Shown: one piece after another, positions 52,109 through 64,000 of the stretch | Numbering within the stretch: the stretch's first letter is position 1 | Layout of the letters: every line of letters starts with the position of its first letter | Assembly (NCBI GenBank): GCA_008694505.1 | Contig: VZDJ01000594.1 | Span: 5,920,086 to 5,984,085 of the forward strand | Origin: Cyanoderma ruficeps | Taxonomy: Eukaryota; Chordata; Aves; Passeriformes; Timaliidae | Direction: 5' to 3' | Length of the DNA: 64,000 nt | The notes under the pieces: generated by a model | What the model was told of the DNA's origin: nothing | The model's input: the letters and a program-made list of their open reading frames with translations, nothing else | Database searches by the model: none | Program-made: the position numbers and the translations under genes

Positions 52109-54297
52109 TTTGATAATGGTTAATTTCCTTCTAGCTATAAGCTTTAGGGAGAAATTAAAACTAAGATTCTTTCTTTACTACTATATCTAGCAAGCCCTGT
52201 TTAAAATTTTTATTTATCGTTTTTTGTGACATGTTTAATGTGTTCAGACGTTCTTCTCTGAAGAAAAATTGAATCTACAGATACCTTTGTAGTATTAATG
52301 AGGTCCTGGGATATAGACTCATGCACATTTATTGCTGTTAAACATGTTCTTTAAGTTATGCTGTGTTTGGCATATTTTTGTCTTCTTGTTGCTGCCTTTT
52401 AGAAGAATTTCTGGCTTTTTGATAGTTTAGTTTTCCAAAATGATGTACAAGGGGTCAGGTTTTGTGACTTCAACAGTCCCTTTACTCTTCAGTGTCATTG
52501 TTTCTGGTCTCTGACTGTGTGAGTTGCTCTAGAACTGTCATCAAGTAACCAACCCCATAAGTGTTACCTGTTTATCTTCCAGCTTTCAGTTCAGCTGGAG
52601 AAAATTGAATGTAAGTAGAATTAAGCCTGGTGAAAAAAAAACCCCAAATAATTTAAAAAACAAAGGAGTAGTCCAAGGGTTAGACTAATAAATAATAAAT
52701 GCTTTATCTTTCTGGTTGATACAGCCTAGGGCTATTGGAAAGGGCATCTCTTACTGCAGAAGTACAGAAGGAAAACTAGAAATTTTTCTATGCATTCTTC
52801 TAGACTTGAGAACAATTTCTCCCATGAAATATAATGCAGATTCCCTTTCCTAGTGCCCCTTCCCTGGGCAGGAATGACCCTCTCCCCCAGCTGGCTCTCT
52901 GAGCTCGAGTGTTTTACGTGCCTCAGTTCAATCTTTGTTACAGTATGTTACCAATGGAAGGATGCAGGGGCATAAATAAACCTCTCATAATAACAGAACT
53001 AAAAATATTGGCCATGTAATTTGGTGTCCAAATGAAAAATCTGACTGGTTGGAATTCTCCTGACCACCACAGTTTTTGCTGCCATCTAATGAAGGCATCG
53101 GAGTGCACTTTGGTCACTGCCAATGGCGCCGTGAGCAATCCCAGGATAAAGTATTATAAACTGGTTCTGTACTCAAGCTGCTCAAAACCTTTTTGAACTC
53201 AAAGGACACAAAGCTAAGCAGGATGCTTTTATAGCTGAAGTTGCTCTGGGTGACAGGCAAAACACTCAGGATGTGATGCAGTGTAAATGATGTAGAAAGC
53301 AGTGCCCTTGTCACAGTTGGGGTTTGCTCTCGGGGTTTTGCCCCTGTGACTGACTTATCAGTCAGAAGATGCCTCAATGCATTAAGCTGTAAAATATTTT
53401 AACATTTTCTCTAAGCTGACTTTTCTTCTTATGGAAGAAAAACCTATTTAAAGTGGGAAAAAGTCACCAGTTTTGCACTTGCCGATACACATTGTCAATT
53501 ATATTGATTATTTCTATGTTAGTTTGGCCAGCATCTCTGGCACACAAGTAAATCTGAACGAATTAATGATCTATATTAAGTGATTGGTGCTGTGCCAGGG
53601 GAGCAGGTTCAGATCTGAGACATGAGCCCTTCCTGGGCCGTGACCCTCATCCTTCTCCTCTTTGTGCATCTGCTGAGCCACACGTCTCAGTTTGGTCTCC
53701 CAGTGCTGGGTATCACCCTGTCCTCTTCTTATTTTGCATGAAACTCAGGATTTCAGTAGGCACTGCATTTGTTGGTTGCTACATAGAAGAGTTTACCTCA
53801 CATTTTTGCTATGTGAACTGTACTCTTTTTTTAAATAAGCTGTGTGTGAAATTCTGGGATTGATACTATTCTCTTGGTGTGTGATGAATAATCACATTAT
53901 CTGTGATTAATTTTGACATGATTGATTTTAATTGGACATATTGAATAATTTTAGTGTATGAACACTTATCAGACAGGTAGTAGAACTTCACAACAGGATG
54001 AGTGTGCTCTTAAAAAGGATGAGTATTATATTTTCAAGGATATAAGAAATCCTGATGTGGTTTCCACAATGTAGCTAATATTTACAATTTGTTAAATATT
54101 TGTAGGACTTTTTAATTGCATTTATAACTAGTGCAGGAACATCGTCTGATGAAATATGTAAAATTAAATATTGTGTAGGGTTAGATGCCACATCACTTTA
54201 GCATTTAACTGTGTCAGGGTGTGCTAGCATTGGGCTGTTTATTCACCCTCAAGTGTCTGTTTTACAAGTGAAAAATAAATGCAATAGAATCTCAGAT

Positions 54298-54332
54298 ACT
54301 AACTAGAAGTAACTAATGACTAACTAGAAGTA
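54298..54332. repeat. Direct repeat, 14-bp unit at 21-bp period
   Basis: ACTAACTAGAAGTA occurs exactly at 54298-54311 and 54319-54332. A partial ACTAATG lies between them. Confidence 0.9.
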
Positions 54333-57189
54333 GCACGTAGAAACCCAGAACTTGGAAATAACTCTGTGCTGAAAGATTTCAAAGGCTGTTTGTCTTGAAA
54401 AGCTAGCAGAAATAGGATGCAGATTGTTTATCACATTATGCTTTATTTCCATTGCCTTGTGGTGTTTCAGAGGAAGAATGTTTAACTGGCTATAAGACTG
54501 CAAAAGCATGAGTGACAGCTTTTTGTCTTTTCATAGCTGAAAATAAAATTATATTTCATAGGTACTCCTGTAGGTATTGCTTATTTACTGAAAATGAATA
54601 TATTTTTCTTTGCTTTTTATGTTGTATACTCCCAATGTTTCCCCTAGAGGTAAGGAGAACAGTGATTAAGTCCTGAAGCAAGCGCCAGATCCAAGCTGCG
54701 CCAAATTTGTCCATGATGAGTTTCAAATATTTTGAAAGTTACAGTTTTCTCCCAGCTGCTTTCCATGCTGTTTCCTTGTGTGGAATAAGTAACCTGGCCC
54801 TGCCAAGAGATACTCTTATGTTTTCGTTTTTTTTCCACTTTCTTTTTTCTTTCATTTTTTAAATTTTTTTTAGAGGGAGAATTAAAGCACTTCTCTCTCC
54901 TCTCTTCTCATCTCCCAAGCCAAGTATGCCAAGCATGTCCTCATCACTGAGCACAGACTCGTAGTGCTGATATTTCACTCCAGGGAGCTTGGGAGCTTTT
55001 CTTCCTCCACCCTGCTGCTGAGTAAGGAATGTGAAAAGTCTTTCTTGGAGTCATTGGTATCAGGCCAAGGGTTCTTGGCATCGGCTTGAAACAAGACATC
55101 TATCCTCAAATGCAGTAGCTATTTTCTTCCTAGGAGGTAGTTTCCTTCCTGGGAAGCTCCAGGTCTGGGTTCTTTTCTTGGAGAAAAAAGGTGGAATACT
55201 TCTGTTTCCTGTTCAGGGCTGTGCCTTGAAAGCTGATACAACGCTGCTTTTTTTTTTTTTGTCTAAGTGTTACAGGGACAGTAATGCTGTCACTTCATGT
55301 TTAGGGAAAATGCCACAGGAGAAAAAGAAATGTTTCTGCTCTGTGCAGATTGAATATATGTGATTTTATATGGAGTATAGAAACTTATATGCACAACCTA
55401 ATTAAATTATGTAATAGAAATTGAGTAGCTGGATGCATCTTTGGATTCATCCCCATATCACGTAGCCTGTGTTTTTACCCTAACAGTGAATAGTTTCAGT
55501 GGCATAAACTCATAAACTGCATTCAGACAGTTGAAGTGGGCACTCCACAGAACAGAGCAGAATAGGCTCCAATTTCTGGCATCTCCTTAGTGTGCTCCAC
55601 ATTGCACTGTAAAATTAAATGCATTTCTTTTATTGCTAATTCCCCCCAGGCATTATTATAGTGAAAGGTCTTTAAGTAAGGTGTTAATGGCATCCTAGTA
55701 GGATTTGTTTTTTTCATTTGTCAGCTCATAATATTAAATCAAGAGCTATAGTAGATTCTGCACCAAAGTGTTTAAAGCAAGCCTGCATGCACTTTATTAA
55801 GGAAAACCTAACAGGAAATTACAGGCCTGGTGCCAGAATTGCAGGTCATAATCCTGTAATCTTGCCTCTGAAAGAATTCAGGATGGAGGTACATAATGAG
55901 CTCTTTTGGCCTTGAGACCTCCGAATCTGCATAAAATGAGTGCAGTCTCTTGTGTTTCTGTCAATTCTGACGGTCCAGCCTTTCTGTACTTGGAATATAT
56001 AATTTGGAAGACAATATCAAGTTCATATACTTCATGTGAGCATATTGAACTGTTAAGTGGCTTCCCTGTAGTGACTTAAATTTCAACCTGTAAACCAGAG
56101 TAAGTTTTTCTATAGAACTACTAAAAGTGTTCTACAATTGGGAAATATGGCAGCATTTCTGTCTGTGTTTCAATTAGGTGCATGAAGGGTTTGGTTTATT
56201 TTTAATTGCATGGAAAATGAAAATAACAAGATTTGTCTGACAATTTCACCATCAGGAAAATATTTACTAAAGATGATAAAAATGAGTAAGTGTAAACATA
56301 TTTAAAATCCCTCCTTTAGAAAGATGTTTAATATTCTTCCAAAGCAAAATGTTTAGGCATGAAAATATGGATGTTCTTCCAGAGGCAAAATTACACCAAA
56401 ACAAATTTTGTTCCTGCTATTGTATTTGGATCAGCCCTTCTTTCATGCCCTTATATTCTTGGTAATGGACCAGAGGAGAAAATGCAAGAATCTTCTTATT
56501 CAGGCTTTCCTCATAGCATAATGGTGCTTATTATAGCTCCATTTAATAATTGCTAATTATGAGCACCAGGTATGTATTTTTCAGCTCTGACACTCTATTT
56601 TATGCAATCCTTCCAGATACTGTCCTCCTTTTTTATAGTACAAAAATTAAAAAAAAAAAAAATCCAGACAGGTGCATTAAACTTTGAACAGAATATTTTC
56701 TATGTCTACAGCAGTTATTGAGCAAGTATGGACTTACTAATGAAGTTAGAGTTTCAATGAAAAAATTACACTTTTACTTAGGGAAAACCAGAAACTAATA
56801 AAAGGAATAATAATGTTAATCTGAAAGGGGAGCCTAATTCAAATGGAAAATAAAAGCTGAATTGCTTGAATTCTCTTATCAGAAGCAGGTAAGAGGTGTA
56901 ATTCCATGGCATAATTATTAGGATAAATTTGGAAACGTAATTTAAATATTTATTCTTGGAAACTCACGTATGACTAAAGCATGGAGAATGCGTCTGCTGT
57001 TTCACTTGCACATCACACCTGGAGGAGGCTTGTGCTCCTCCATTTGCTGGAAATGCTGTCAAATTCCCACTCAATGTTCGTGCTGGTAAAGAACAGTTGC
57101 TGGCTTGCCAAGAATGCCATTGTTCAACCTCTCCTTGATTTTCTTCTTCTTGTAATGTTCCTGTTCAGCTACGCTTTATTTTAAATTAA

Positions 57190-57360
57190 TTGTAGAGATA
57201 AGCAGCACAAAATGTCCCTTACCGACGTGTCACCTTTGTCATTTTGAGAGGAGCAAAGTGAAGCACATGATGATGTTACGATCGAGACTTAATTGCTTGT
57301 GTCTCTTTCCATTTGGAGCCGAGGCTTCATCTTTGAGCCAAATAAAATCTGTTGGCGAGT
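57190..57360. promoter_or_regulatory. CpG-containing stretch, weak candidate conserved element
   Basis: Six CpGs lie within about 140 bp (ccgacg, acgatcga, ccgagg, ggcgag), together with TTAATTG-type homeodomain cores at both ends (ttaattgt near 57187 and cttaattg near 57288). The rest of the neighbourhood lacks CpG. Only composition and motif density support this. Confidence 0.22.
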
Positions 57361-58429
57361 CCTCCAAAATGCAGTCAGAATCCTTTCCAGGCCAGTATGA
57401 CAGGCTTAATGCTGATGTGTTCTGATCAAAAGGCTTGCTTGTGTGAGTTTGAGCTTACACCTGAGTTTTCTGTTTGAATCCTGAGGGTAAGACACTTTCC
57501 TAGGTCATTTCCACTCCAGACCTGCATCCTGCTCTCACAGAGTTTACCCAGAGCTTGCCAGGCAGGGCAGCACCTGTTGGGTCAAGCCCAGCACTCTCCT
57601 GGTGATCCTGCAGTCCCTGGCACTGCCTGTCCAATTCCCCACACTCCAGCAGAGCAGTGGAATTACATGTACAGACAAAACAATGGCATCCAAAATGAAT
57701 GGGTGCCAAAGGAAATTCTGCCAGTATGTTCAAATGCTGGTGCCAAATCTGTGTTTCCATATCTATGCTGATTAGATACCTACAGACTCACCATTTAATT
57801 TTCCAATTACCTGGCGTGGTTATTTCCCAAGAACTTCAGTGGTTTGGTAGGTGATGAACACATATGAAAACAGGGCCTAAATTGCTCTCATTTTGTGAGT
57901 TGAATTTATATACACAGGAATACAGAAATACACATATTTCTGGCAAAAAATCTTCATGGCACATGTGACTCTTGAATCTGTGATTTTTATTTAAAGTACA
58001 GATGACTGATCAGTAGAAATAATTTAATATAGACAAGTATTTAAGGTTCATTAAAAGATACAAATAAAATCTCAAAACAGTGCCTTGGTGTGATTTATAT
58101 ATTACCGGGTGCATGATAATTCTTCCGAGCTAATGATCTTCATTTAATCAACATGTTGTTCTCATAAATCAGAATGACATTTGGAAGAAGCAAGTTAAGT
58201 AATTGTGAACAGAAAGTTGCCTGCCTTTGTTTACTTTTATAATAAAATACTTTGTTTGTCCTTCAGTAGTATAAAATAAAAAAAAAAAATCAGCATTGTC
58301 AGTGTACACCTGGAAATCCTACTCCATGACCTTGTTTGCCTTGGATGTGGTCTGCTGAGTGTGCCAGACACCCAGGAGCTGGATTACAGAGCTTGTTAAG
58401 GACGGCCCTGGGGCCATGTGGATGTCATT

Positions 58430-58900
58430 GCTGTGATGTTGTCACTGCCTGAGCGTGGTGCTGGGCACTGAGCCGCCGGCTCTGCCTGAGTCAGCTTGCT
58501 GAGATGCCCTCATGGGGACAAAAGGGAGTGAGAAAACTGCAGCCCTGCGGCTGCTCCAGAGACTGGCCTTTTACTGGGATATGTACATAGCCACTGAATT
58601 TTAATTTTCTCACTTGTCAGGCTTTTCTAGGAAATGCCAGTTGCATCTGGAGCACTGCAGAAGTAGGGGTGATGGCGAGCCCTCAGAGCGATTGTTTGGA
58701 AGGCTTAGGCAGTTCACATTCCTATTGCAAGCTGAAATACTCAGTTTTATTTGAGATTTGCAATTGTACAGGAGTAGAGAAGCGTGTAAATCTCCCTTCA
58801 CTGAAATGACTGTCTTCTCCAGAGTGCAGCCTTGCCAATTCAGCAGTCTGTGTGAGATCCGGCCCGGGCCACGCTGCCGGCTCCGCAGTGGAGTTGTCTG
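58430..58900. promoter_or_regulatory. GC- and CpG-enriched stretch, weak candidate regulatory element
   Basis: About a dozen CpGs occur here, clustered at 58472-58482 (gccgccggc) and 58858-58890. The second cluster holds the perfect palindrome GGCCCGGGCC (58861-58870) next to ccacgctgccggctccgc. No exon-like frame with splice sites was recognised. Local GC is clearly above the window background. Function is unknown. Confidence 0.25.
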
Positions 58901-61900
58901 TGTTCCATCTGGCTTGGATCAGCAGAAAGGTCAACTCCCAAGGCTGCCAGAGAAGTGCTGCTCTATTGTGGTGCTTTATTATCCCTCTGGGGAAGAGGCT
59001 GGAATAGGATGTGTGACCGAGACGGAGAATTTGTTCCCTAATTTTCTCAGTATTCTGGGGACATGTACACTATTTGGACAACAGCTGTCTGAGTCCATTG
59101 CCAAGCTGGCTCAGTAATGGCCCTTGGTGCAGTGCAAGAGAGCAAAAACGTTTCCAAGTAGTTGGGAAAACTGAGGAGTTTAGTCGGAATTTTGGAGCTG
59201 GCAAAATAACAATGTTTGATGTTTCACCAGCATGTGGCATGGGCTGAGAAAACCAAAGTGTTGTTAGAAGTTTCACCCCTCATCATCTTTAAAAGTTTTT
59301 AGCAGTTTGTCTGATTTGAAGGCTCTCTCTCTGTCTCTATCTCTTTTTTTTTAAACATAGAGAATGGCTAAAGAAAACAGTAGGTACCCAAAGTTGTGTG
59401 CCCTTGAGCAGTGGTGTGGCCTAGAAGAAAGGCTCTGCCGTGAATGCAACCACTTCCCCTCCTTTTCTTTTGGTGTTGATTTACTGTTAATTGCCTTTCA
59501 AACAAATTGGAATGGACTAATAGACTGAAGTCTATTATCCCAGCTTTTAACACAATGAAATCATGTTTAATGCTTTGCTCTAAGGGGGGGAATGAATATC
59601 CCTGACATTTTCCTCCAAGTAATGACAGAGATGCAGACGGAGATTTCTGCATTATGGATATGGGATGGGGAAAGCATGGGGAGGAATGGTAGAAACAGTC
59701 ACATTTTGTGCTTTAGTCCATCAACTCGTTGCTCTTTGGCTTAGATAACTGCCTCCCATTTATGCTGGCACACACTTAGATTTTTGCACTTATTTTTGTT
59801 AATTTACTTTGTAGTGCTTTGACCAGTTGTGTTCTAAAATGAGGGACGCTTTTAATTCTTCTTCTAGGAGAATAATAACGGCCCAACTCTTTATTTTCTT
59901 GCAACTTTTTCTAATTGTTAGACAACTCCTTAAACGATGTCAACATCTTGCTTGCAGATTATGATTTTGGAAAGCTGAAGCTCAGGCGTAGCTGTGTTAT
60001 TCAGAGTGTGCTCTTGAAACATAATGAGGCAGACCGTGCTGGGGCAGCCTTGGTTTGATAAGTTTTGAGTGAGCTGATCCATGCAGAGGGGCTGTGCTCG
60101 CTCCCAAGCAGAGTACCAGGAGAGCAGAAGAGAACTGCATGGCAGTTTGCTCATCCAGGAATATTGGAGAAGAAATAGCTTCACCAAACTGCTCTGAGCC
60201 ATGGATAGCAGGACCAAAGCCCTCAAAACGGCTACAACTTAAGTTACGAGTGATTTGATAAACTTCTAGGAAAAACTTGGAAATTTGTGAATTAGAACAG
60301 CTTTCCATTACCATTGCAGTACAGAGTAGAGGAATATATGGTTTAGTTTTGCTGTGGAAACTGAGCTGACAGCACACCTGGATTGCTCAATGTGTCTGGG
60401 TGGAGCGCCAGAACAGTCACTGGAGCTTTATCCAGCTGCATTCTCTGTGGTCACCTGTGTTTCAATTTATCTGTCTCTGTCTTTGTTGTCTCTGTGAAGT
60501 AATGCCCTTGTGTTTCCATCTTTCCAGCATGTCTAGAAGTGACATAGGCAGCAGACAGTGATGTTCTTCCAGCTGAGCTTGTCACAGACATTATGACCTG
60601 TGGCTGCTGGTCACTGTCCTCCTTATTGCCTCCCACAGCTCTGCAGTGAGTGTTTCCTCATCTGCTTCAGTTCAAACTCCAAAGGCTTGCCTCCACTGCA
60701 CTATATATTTCATTGTTGGGTTGTTTTCTTTCTTGTAAATCAATCCCGCAGTAGATTTGTTAATATTTGGGAGCTGTCTGGTCCCTCTGTTCTGTCTGAA
60801 GTGGGCACAGGCTTGTGTGATACTGAAACATGATCCTGTGCAGTTGCATGACAGGGAAGAAATCAATTTCATAAATGAATATTGGCTGTTGAGCAGAGTT
60901 GAAGATTTTCATACATCAATATGCTAAAGCAACTGGGACCACTGAAAATTGGCATGAACTGAGCTTGACTTGCTCTGCAAACCAGTGAGCAGGTTAGGAA
61001 AAGAGAAAGATACATTGAGTATGGATGGAAATTTTAATTTTCTAGGTCAATCCATGTCTGGTCACTTCATTCTGAAGTGCAAGAAAGTAGGAAGAGCAGA
61101 GCTAATGTGTTTGTACTCTCACTCTGCCACCTCCATCCCTGTAGCTACTGCGCTGTAAGATCTCTGCTTTTTGCTTTGTTTGCATTGGGCATAGATGGGA
61201 AAAGGAAGTAGGGATCAGAAAGAACAGGAATTATCTGTGTGTACAACTTTGCAAGGCATTTTGAATAGGAAATGTCCTATATATTAAAGGATTGTCTGGA
61301 GGAGTACACTGCATTATAAAACTAGTGCAGAATAATTTTTGAAGTACAGAATAATGCTCTTACATCTTGAGAGCATTACAACCCAAACTTTTAGAAAAGC
61401 AGTGGAAATCTTGCCCAGCTGACAAGTGATTTTCCTAACATATTGAAATTTGGTCTGTATCTCTAATATCTTTGTAAATGACTATTTTATTTAATTAGTA
61501 AACACTTCATTAGACAAAGTATTGTCTAGCACCCCCTGTTTATTAAGTCAGAAAGCATTCTCTATTTTAATTAGCATGACATTTTCTATAATTAATGTGA
61601 TGAAATGCCATCTGCAGTTCTAATAATACTGTGTACAGGAAAGGCTGACGGACATATGTGTTGACTGCAAGGTATCAACCTTCTTGCACGTCTGCATTTG
61701 AAAAAACATAAAATGTGAGGAAAAGTAGGAGTCTGACTTGCTAATGCTGCTGTTTGTGCTGCAAAGCAGAATTTTAGCTAAACAAACCCAAACTCGGTAA
61801 ATATTTTCAGTGGGAAAACAAGCATTAACAATCTTCGGGTTAACACTGTCAGCAATTTCAGAAGACTACCCTGAGGCCTCCTTATTCTAGATACTATGGA

Positions 61901-63565
61901 ACAGATTTTCAGCACTGCCTAAATTATTTCCTTCTCTTTCCTTCACTTTTTAGACACTACTTGCTCTCTCAAGACTGTCTGATAAATTGCCTTAATACCC
62001 AATGGTTCCTGTGCACAAAACTGAGTGCTGATCTCCTTTGGGCAATTATCTTAGGCTAAGATTTACAATGCTCTGTGCAAATAACCAGCAATTAGCAGTC
62101 TGTGTACCTTCTTTATAAACCATTTTTTTCGTCAAACTATTTCATATCAGTATTAGTAAATTCTAAACCACTTTTGAGCCAGGTTCTAGCAAGTTGGTCT
62201 TCTCCTGGATCCATTGAAACTGATCGATCCATACAAGTTTCTCTCGAGAGTTACCATGAAATAAGCCTTATTATCAACAAGTAATAAAAATCAAGCAAAT
62301 ATTTTGCCAAACTACTTTTGTTTGGCAAACAAAATCTACATTAACTGTACTGGGAATTTAGTGAGAATCACATTATTTTACACTCAAAAGAAGTGCTGTT
62401 GATTCTGGTGCTCCTTGTCAGCTGCAGAGGTTATTCACATTAATCTCAGTGAACATGATGGTGCTGTAGATTTACAGGCCAGGCAGGTTTTATTTTTATA
62501 ATAAACTTGGGTTGCCATGATGCCTATTCGAGGTAAAGAATAACTCAATGTGTATTCATATGTCAAAATCATCACTTAAAACCTCCGAGAATGGATTAGG
62601 CCAGGTAGAAATGCAAGTCTTGCCTGGCTAAGATGAAATACGCACAGAATAGTGGAGGCTCAGATTCAGTAATCTTCTAAGTCCTGTGGCTTTAGTGAGC
62701 CTATGATGCTTCTGTATATTTTCATAAATCCTTAAAGTTCATCCAGAGGCAGGATTCCTGCTTTTAGACTTTATCAAGGAAGCCCCACTTGTTTCTGAAG
62801 GTGCTGGATCTTTCCAAGTACAACACAGATGACTTGCAGTACTTAGTTGACTGATCATGTCTCTCATCTCTATTGGTCTGCAATCTCTGAACAAATCTCT
62901 AAAATATCCCAGATTTAGAGACCTGCAGAAAGGAAAGAACATTTCACATGCCCTTTGCTCATTCCCATGAAGGACGCAACTCCCTTCTCTTTACTTGCTG
63001 CTGAATTATGCAGTTAGCACCTGTGTCAACATCTTCAGGCACACAGGGAGAGTCTTGGAGTTATTCCATGGGAGAAAAAGAGTAAAAGTGTTAAGCAGCC
63101 TGGAGCTTTTTGTGTCACGTGCTGGTCTAAAGATGAAAATGCCACCAATAAAAGAGGAAAACTTCCAACTAATAGAAGTTGGATCAATGTTGATGTGAAA
63201 GTGAATGTAATAGTGAAAATACAACACTGGACTAAAATTCAAGAGACTTGAAAGTATGTGGTAGTGTACCCTTTCAACTCAGTCCATGTAGTTTGAATAA
63301 CAAGATGAGTTGCTTAATTTCATGGAAACTAGAAAACGTGAAACGCGAAACTAGAGTTTATACTTTTCAAATAAACCACCACCATTCAGTGTCCTGCTGT
63401 CAGAAAGCTGAATCATTAAAGGCCATGTAGACCCTCGGCCAAATTGTTGTAGTAGAACAATTCAGGGATTGATTTGCTGTAATGGGGATGTATTTAAGAG
63501 TGGAACTTAGTCCATTTCCCCCCTAAACAATACAGGATTTTTCATTAGAATTTACAAAGGCCTGG

Positions 63566-63616
63566 GTTTTTTTGTTTGTTTTTTTTGNNGTTTTTTTGTT
63601 TTTGTTTTTGTTTTGT
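63566..63616. repeat. G/T low-complexity tract with two undetermined bases
   Basis: TTTG and TTTTTG units are interrupted by NN at 63588-63589. The Ns probably mark an unresolved homopolymer length in the assembly. Confidence 0.92.
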
Positions 63617-64000
63617 TCATGTGAACATACCAGGTGGAACTGTGACTGCTACAAAAGAATTCTGTAGCATTTAGGACACGGCAGCCTGTTGTCAATTCAA
63701 AAAATAGGGGTAAATTCAATAAATGGAGGTAAAGAAATTATTGCAGAATTGATGAGGGTCAAGCTGCTTGTCAAGTAGGAAAAGTTTTGCATTGATTTCT
63801 TTTCATTTTATGATAGTTTGCCTGTACTTTGACATTCTCTGGAACAATTTATATTACACCAGGCCCAGTATAGAGCTGCATTTCCTGCCAACTCATACCC
63901 TGATCTTAAACAAAACGCAGCAGTGTTGAACCTAAACCAGAAACAATAGTCTTAGTGAAGGTATTTATATGAAATCCTACTTTTATTTTTAAAAATACTT

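Larger units (their letters stand above)
7309..64000 (+). other. DPP10: Long intron downstream of the DPP10 exon (5' part, at least 56.7 kb)
   Basis: I looked for the expected next exon, which in vertebrate DPP10 starts with residues like DTDVVYKSENGHVIKLN, and for later conserved exons. I checked occurrences of gaaaatgga or gagaatgga by eye (for example 23874, 27555, 34549, 62588). None had the right flanks or splice sites. The region is ordinary AT-rich, CpG-poor bird intron apart from the repeats, palindromes and CpG-enriched islands listed separately. Within 7309-20670, 20960-45470, 46310-51040, 51240-57180 and 58900-64000 I see nothing further that I can name beyond low-complexity tracts. 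DPP10 is known for introns of tens to hundreds of kilobases, so this length fits. The eye search is not exhaustive, and a short divergent exon could be missed. Confidence 0.8.

Noticed and set aside
1..64000. CRISPR arrays, operons, tRNA/rRNA genes, integrated viruses
   Set aside because: No regularly spaced repeats with unique spacers, no cloverleaf or rRNA signature, and no gag/pol/env-like frames or paired LTRs were seen. The context is a vertebrate intron.

Overview
This window reads as a piece of a bird nuclear genome. It is AT-rich and CpG-poor, has no operon-like dense coding, and carries chicken-repeat-1 (CR1) LINE remnants plus one exon with canonical vertebrate splice sites. Single or double Ns sit in or beside T-rich homopolymer tracts (19382, 23606, 63588-63589), which points to an assembled draft genome. 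I lean towards a songbird because of the G/T-rich low-complexity tracts, but the sequence alone does not settle this.

The only protein-coding segment I can support is a 96-bp internal exon at 7213-7308 on the + strand. Its 31 complete codons read ELANSSENRLSLEDLFRKEF and continue to the motif NPEAKWIN. This is the extracellular stretch just after the transmembrane segment of DPP10 (DPPY/DPPL2), an auxiliary subunit of Kv4 potassium channels. It is clearly closer to DPP10 than to its paralogue DPP6. Everything else is therefore best read as intron of DPP10: about 7.2 kb of the upstream intron and at least 56.7 kb of the downstream intron, with no following exon found before the window ends. 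Very long introns are a known property of DPP10.

Region by region: 1-7212 is intron and holds two CR1-type remnants, an antisense internally deleted CR1 at about 3950-4801 and an old sense-strand fragment at about 5528-5850. Exon 7213-7308 follows. 7309-64000 is intron with a CR1 3' end at about 20675-20957, several G/T-rich low-complexity tracts, short tandem duplications, a few perfect palindromes or hairpins, and four islands of raised CpG density (about 45480-46140, 51045-51235, 57190-57360, 58430-58900). These islands are the best candidates for conserved regulatory elements.

The open reading frames of 60-142 codons scattered on both strands look like chance frames or LINE fragments. 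They lack recognisable domains, splice context or codon signatures. I found no tRNA, rRNA, CRISPR array, operon or integrated virus. I do not see convincing evidence of a previously undescribed system; the most worthwhile leads are the CpG-rich intronic blocks and the internally deleted CR1.
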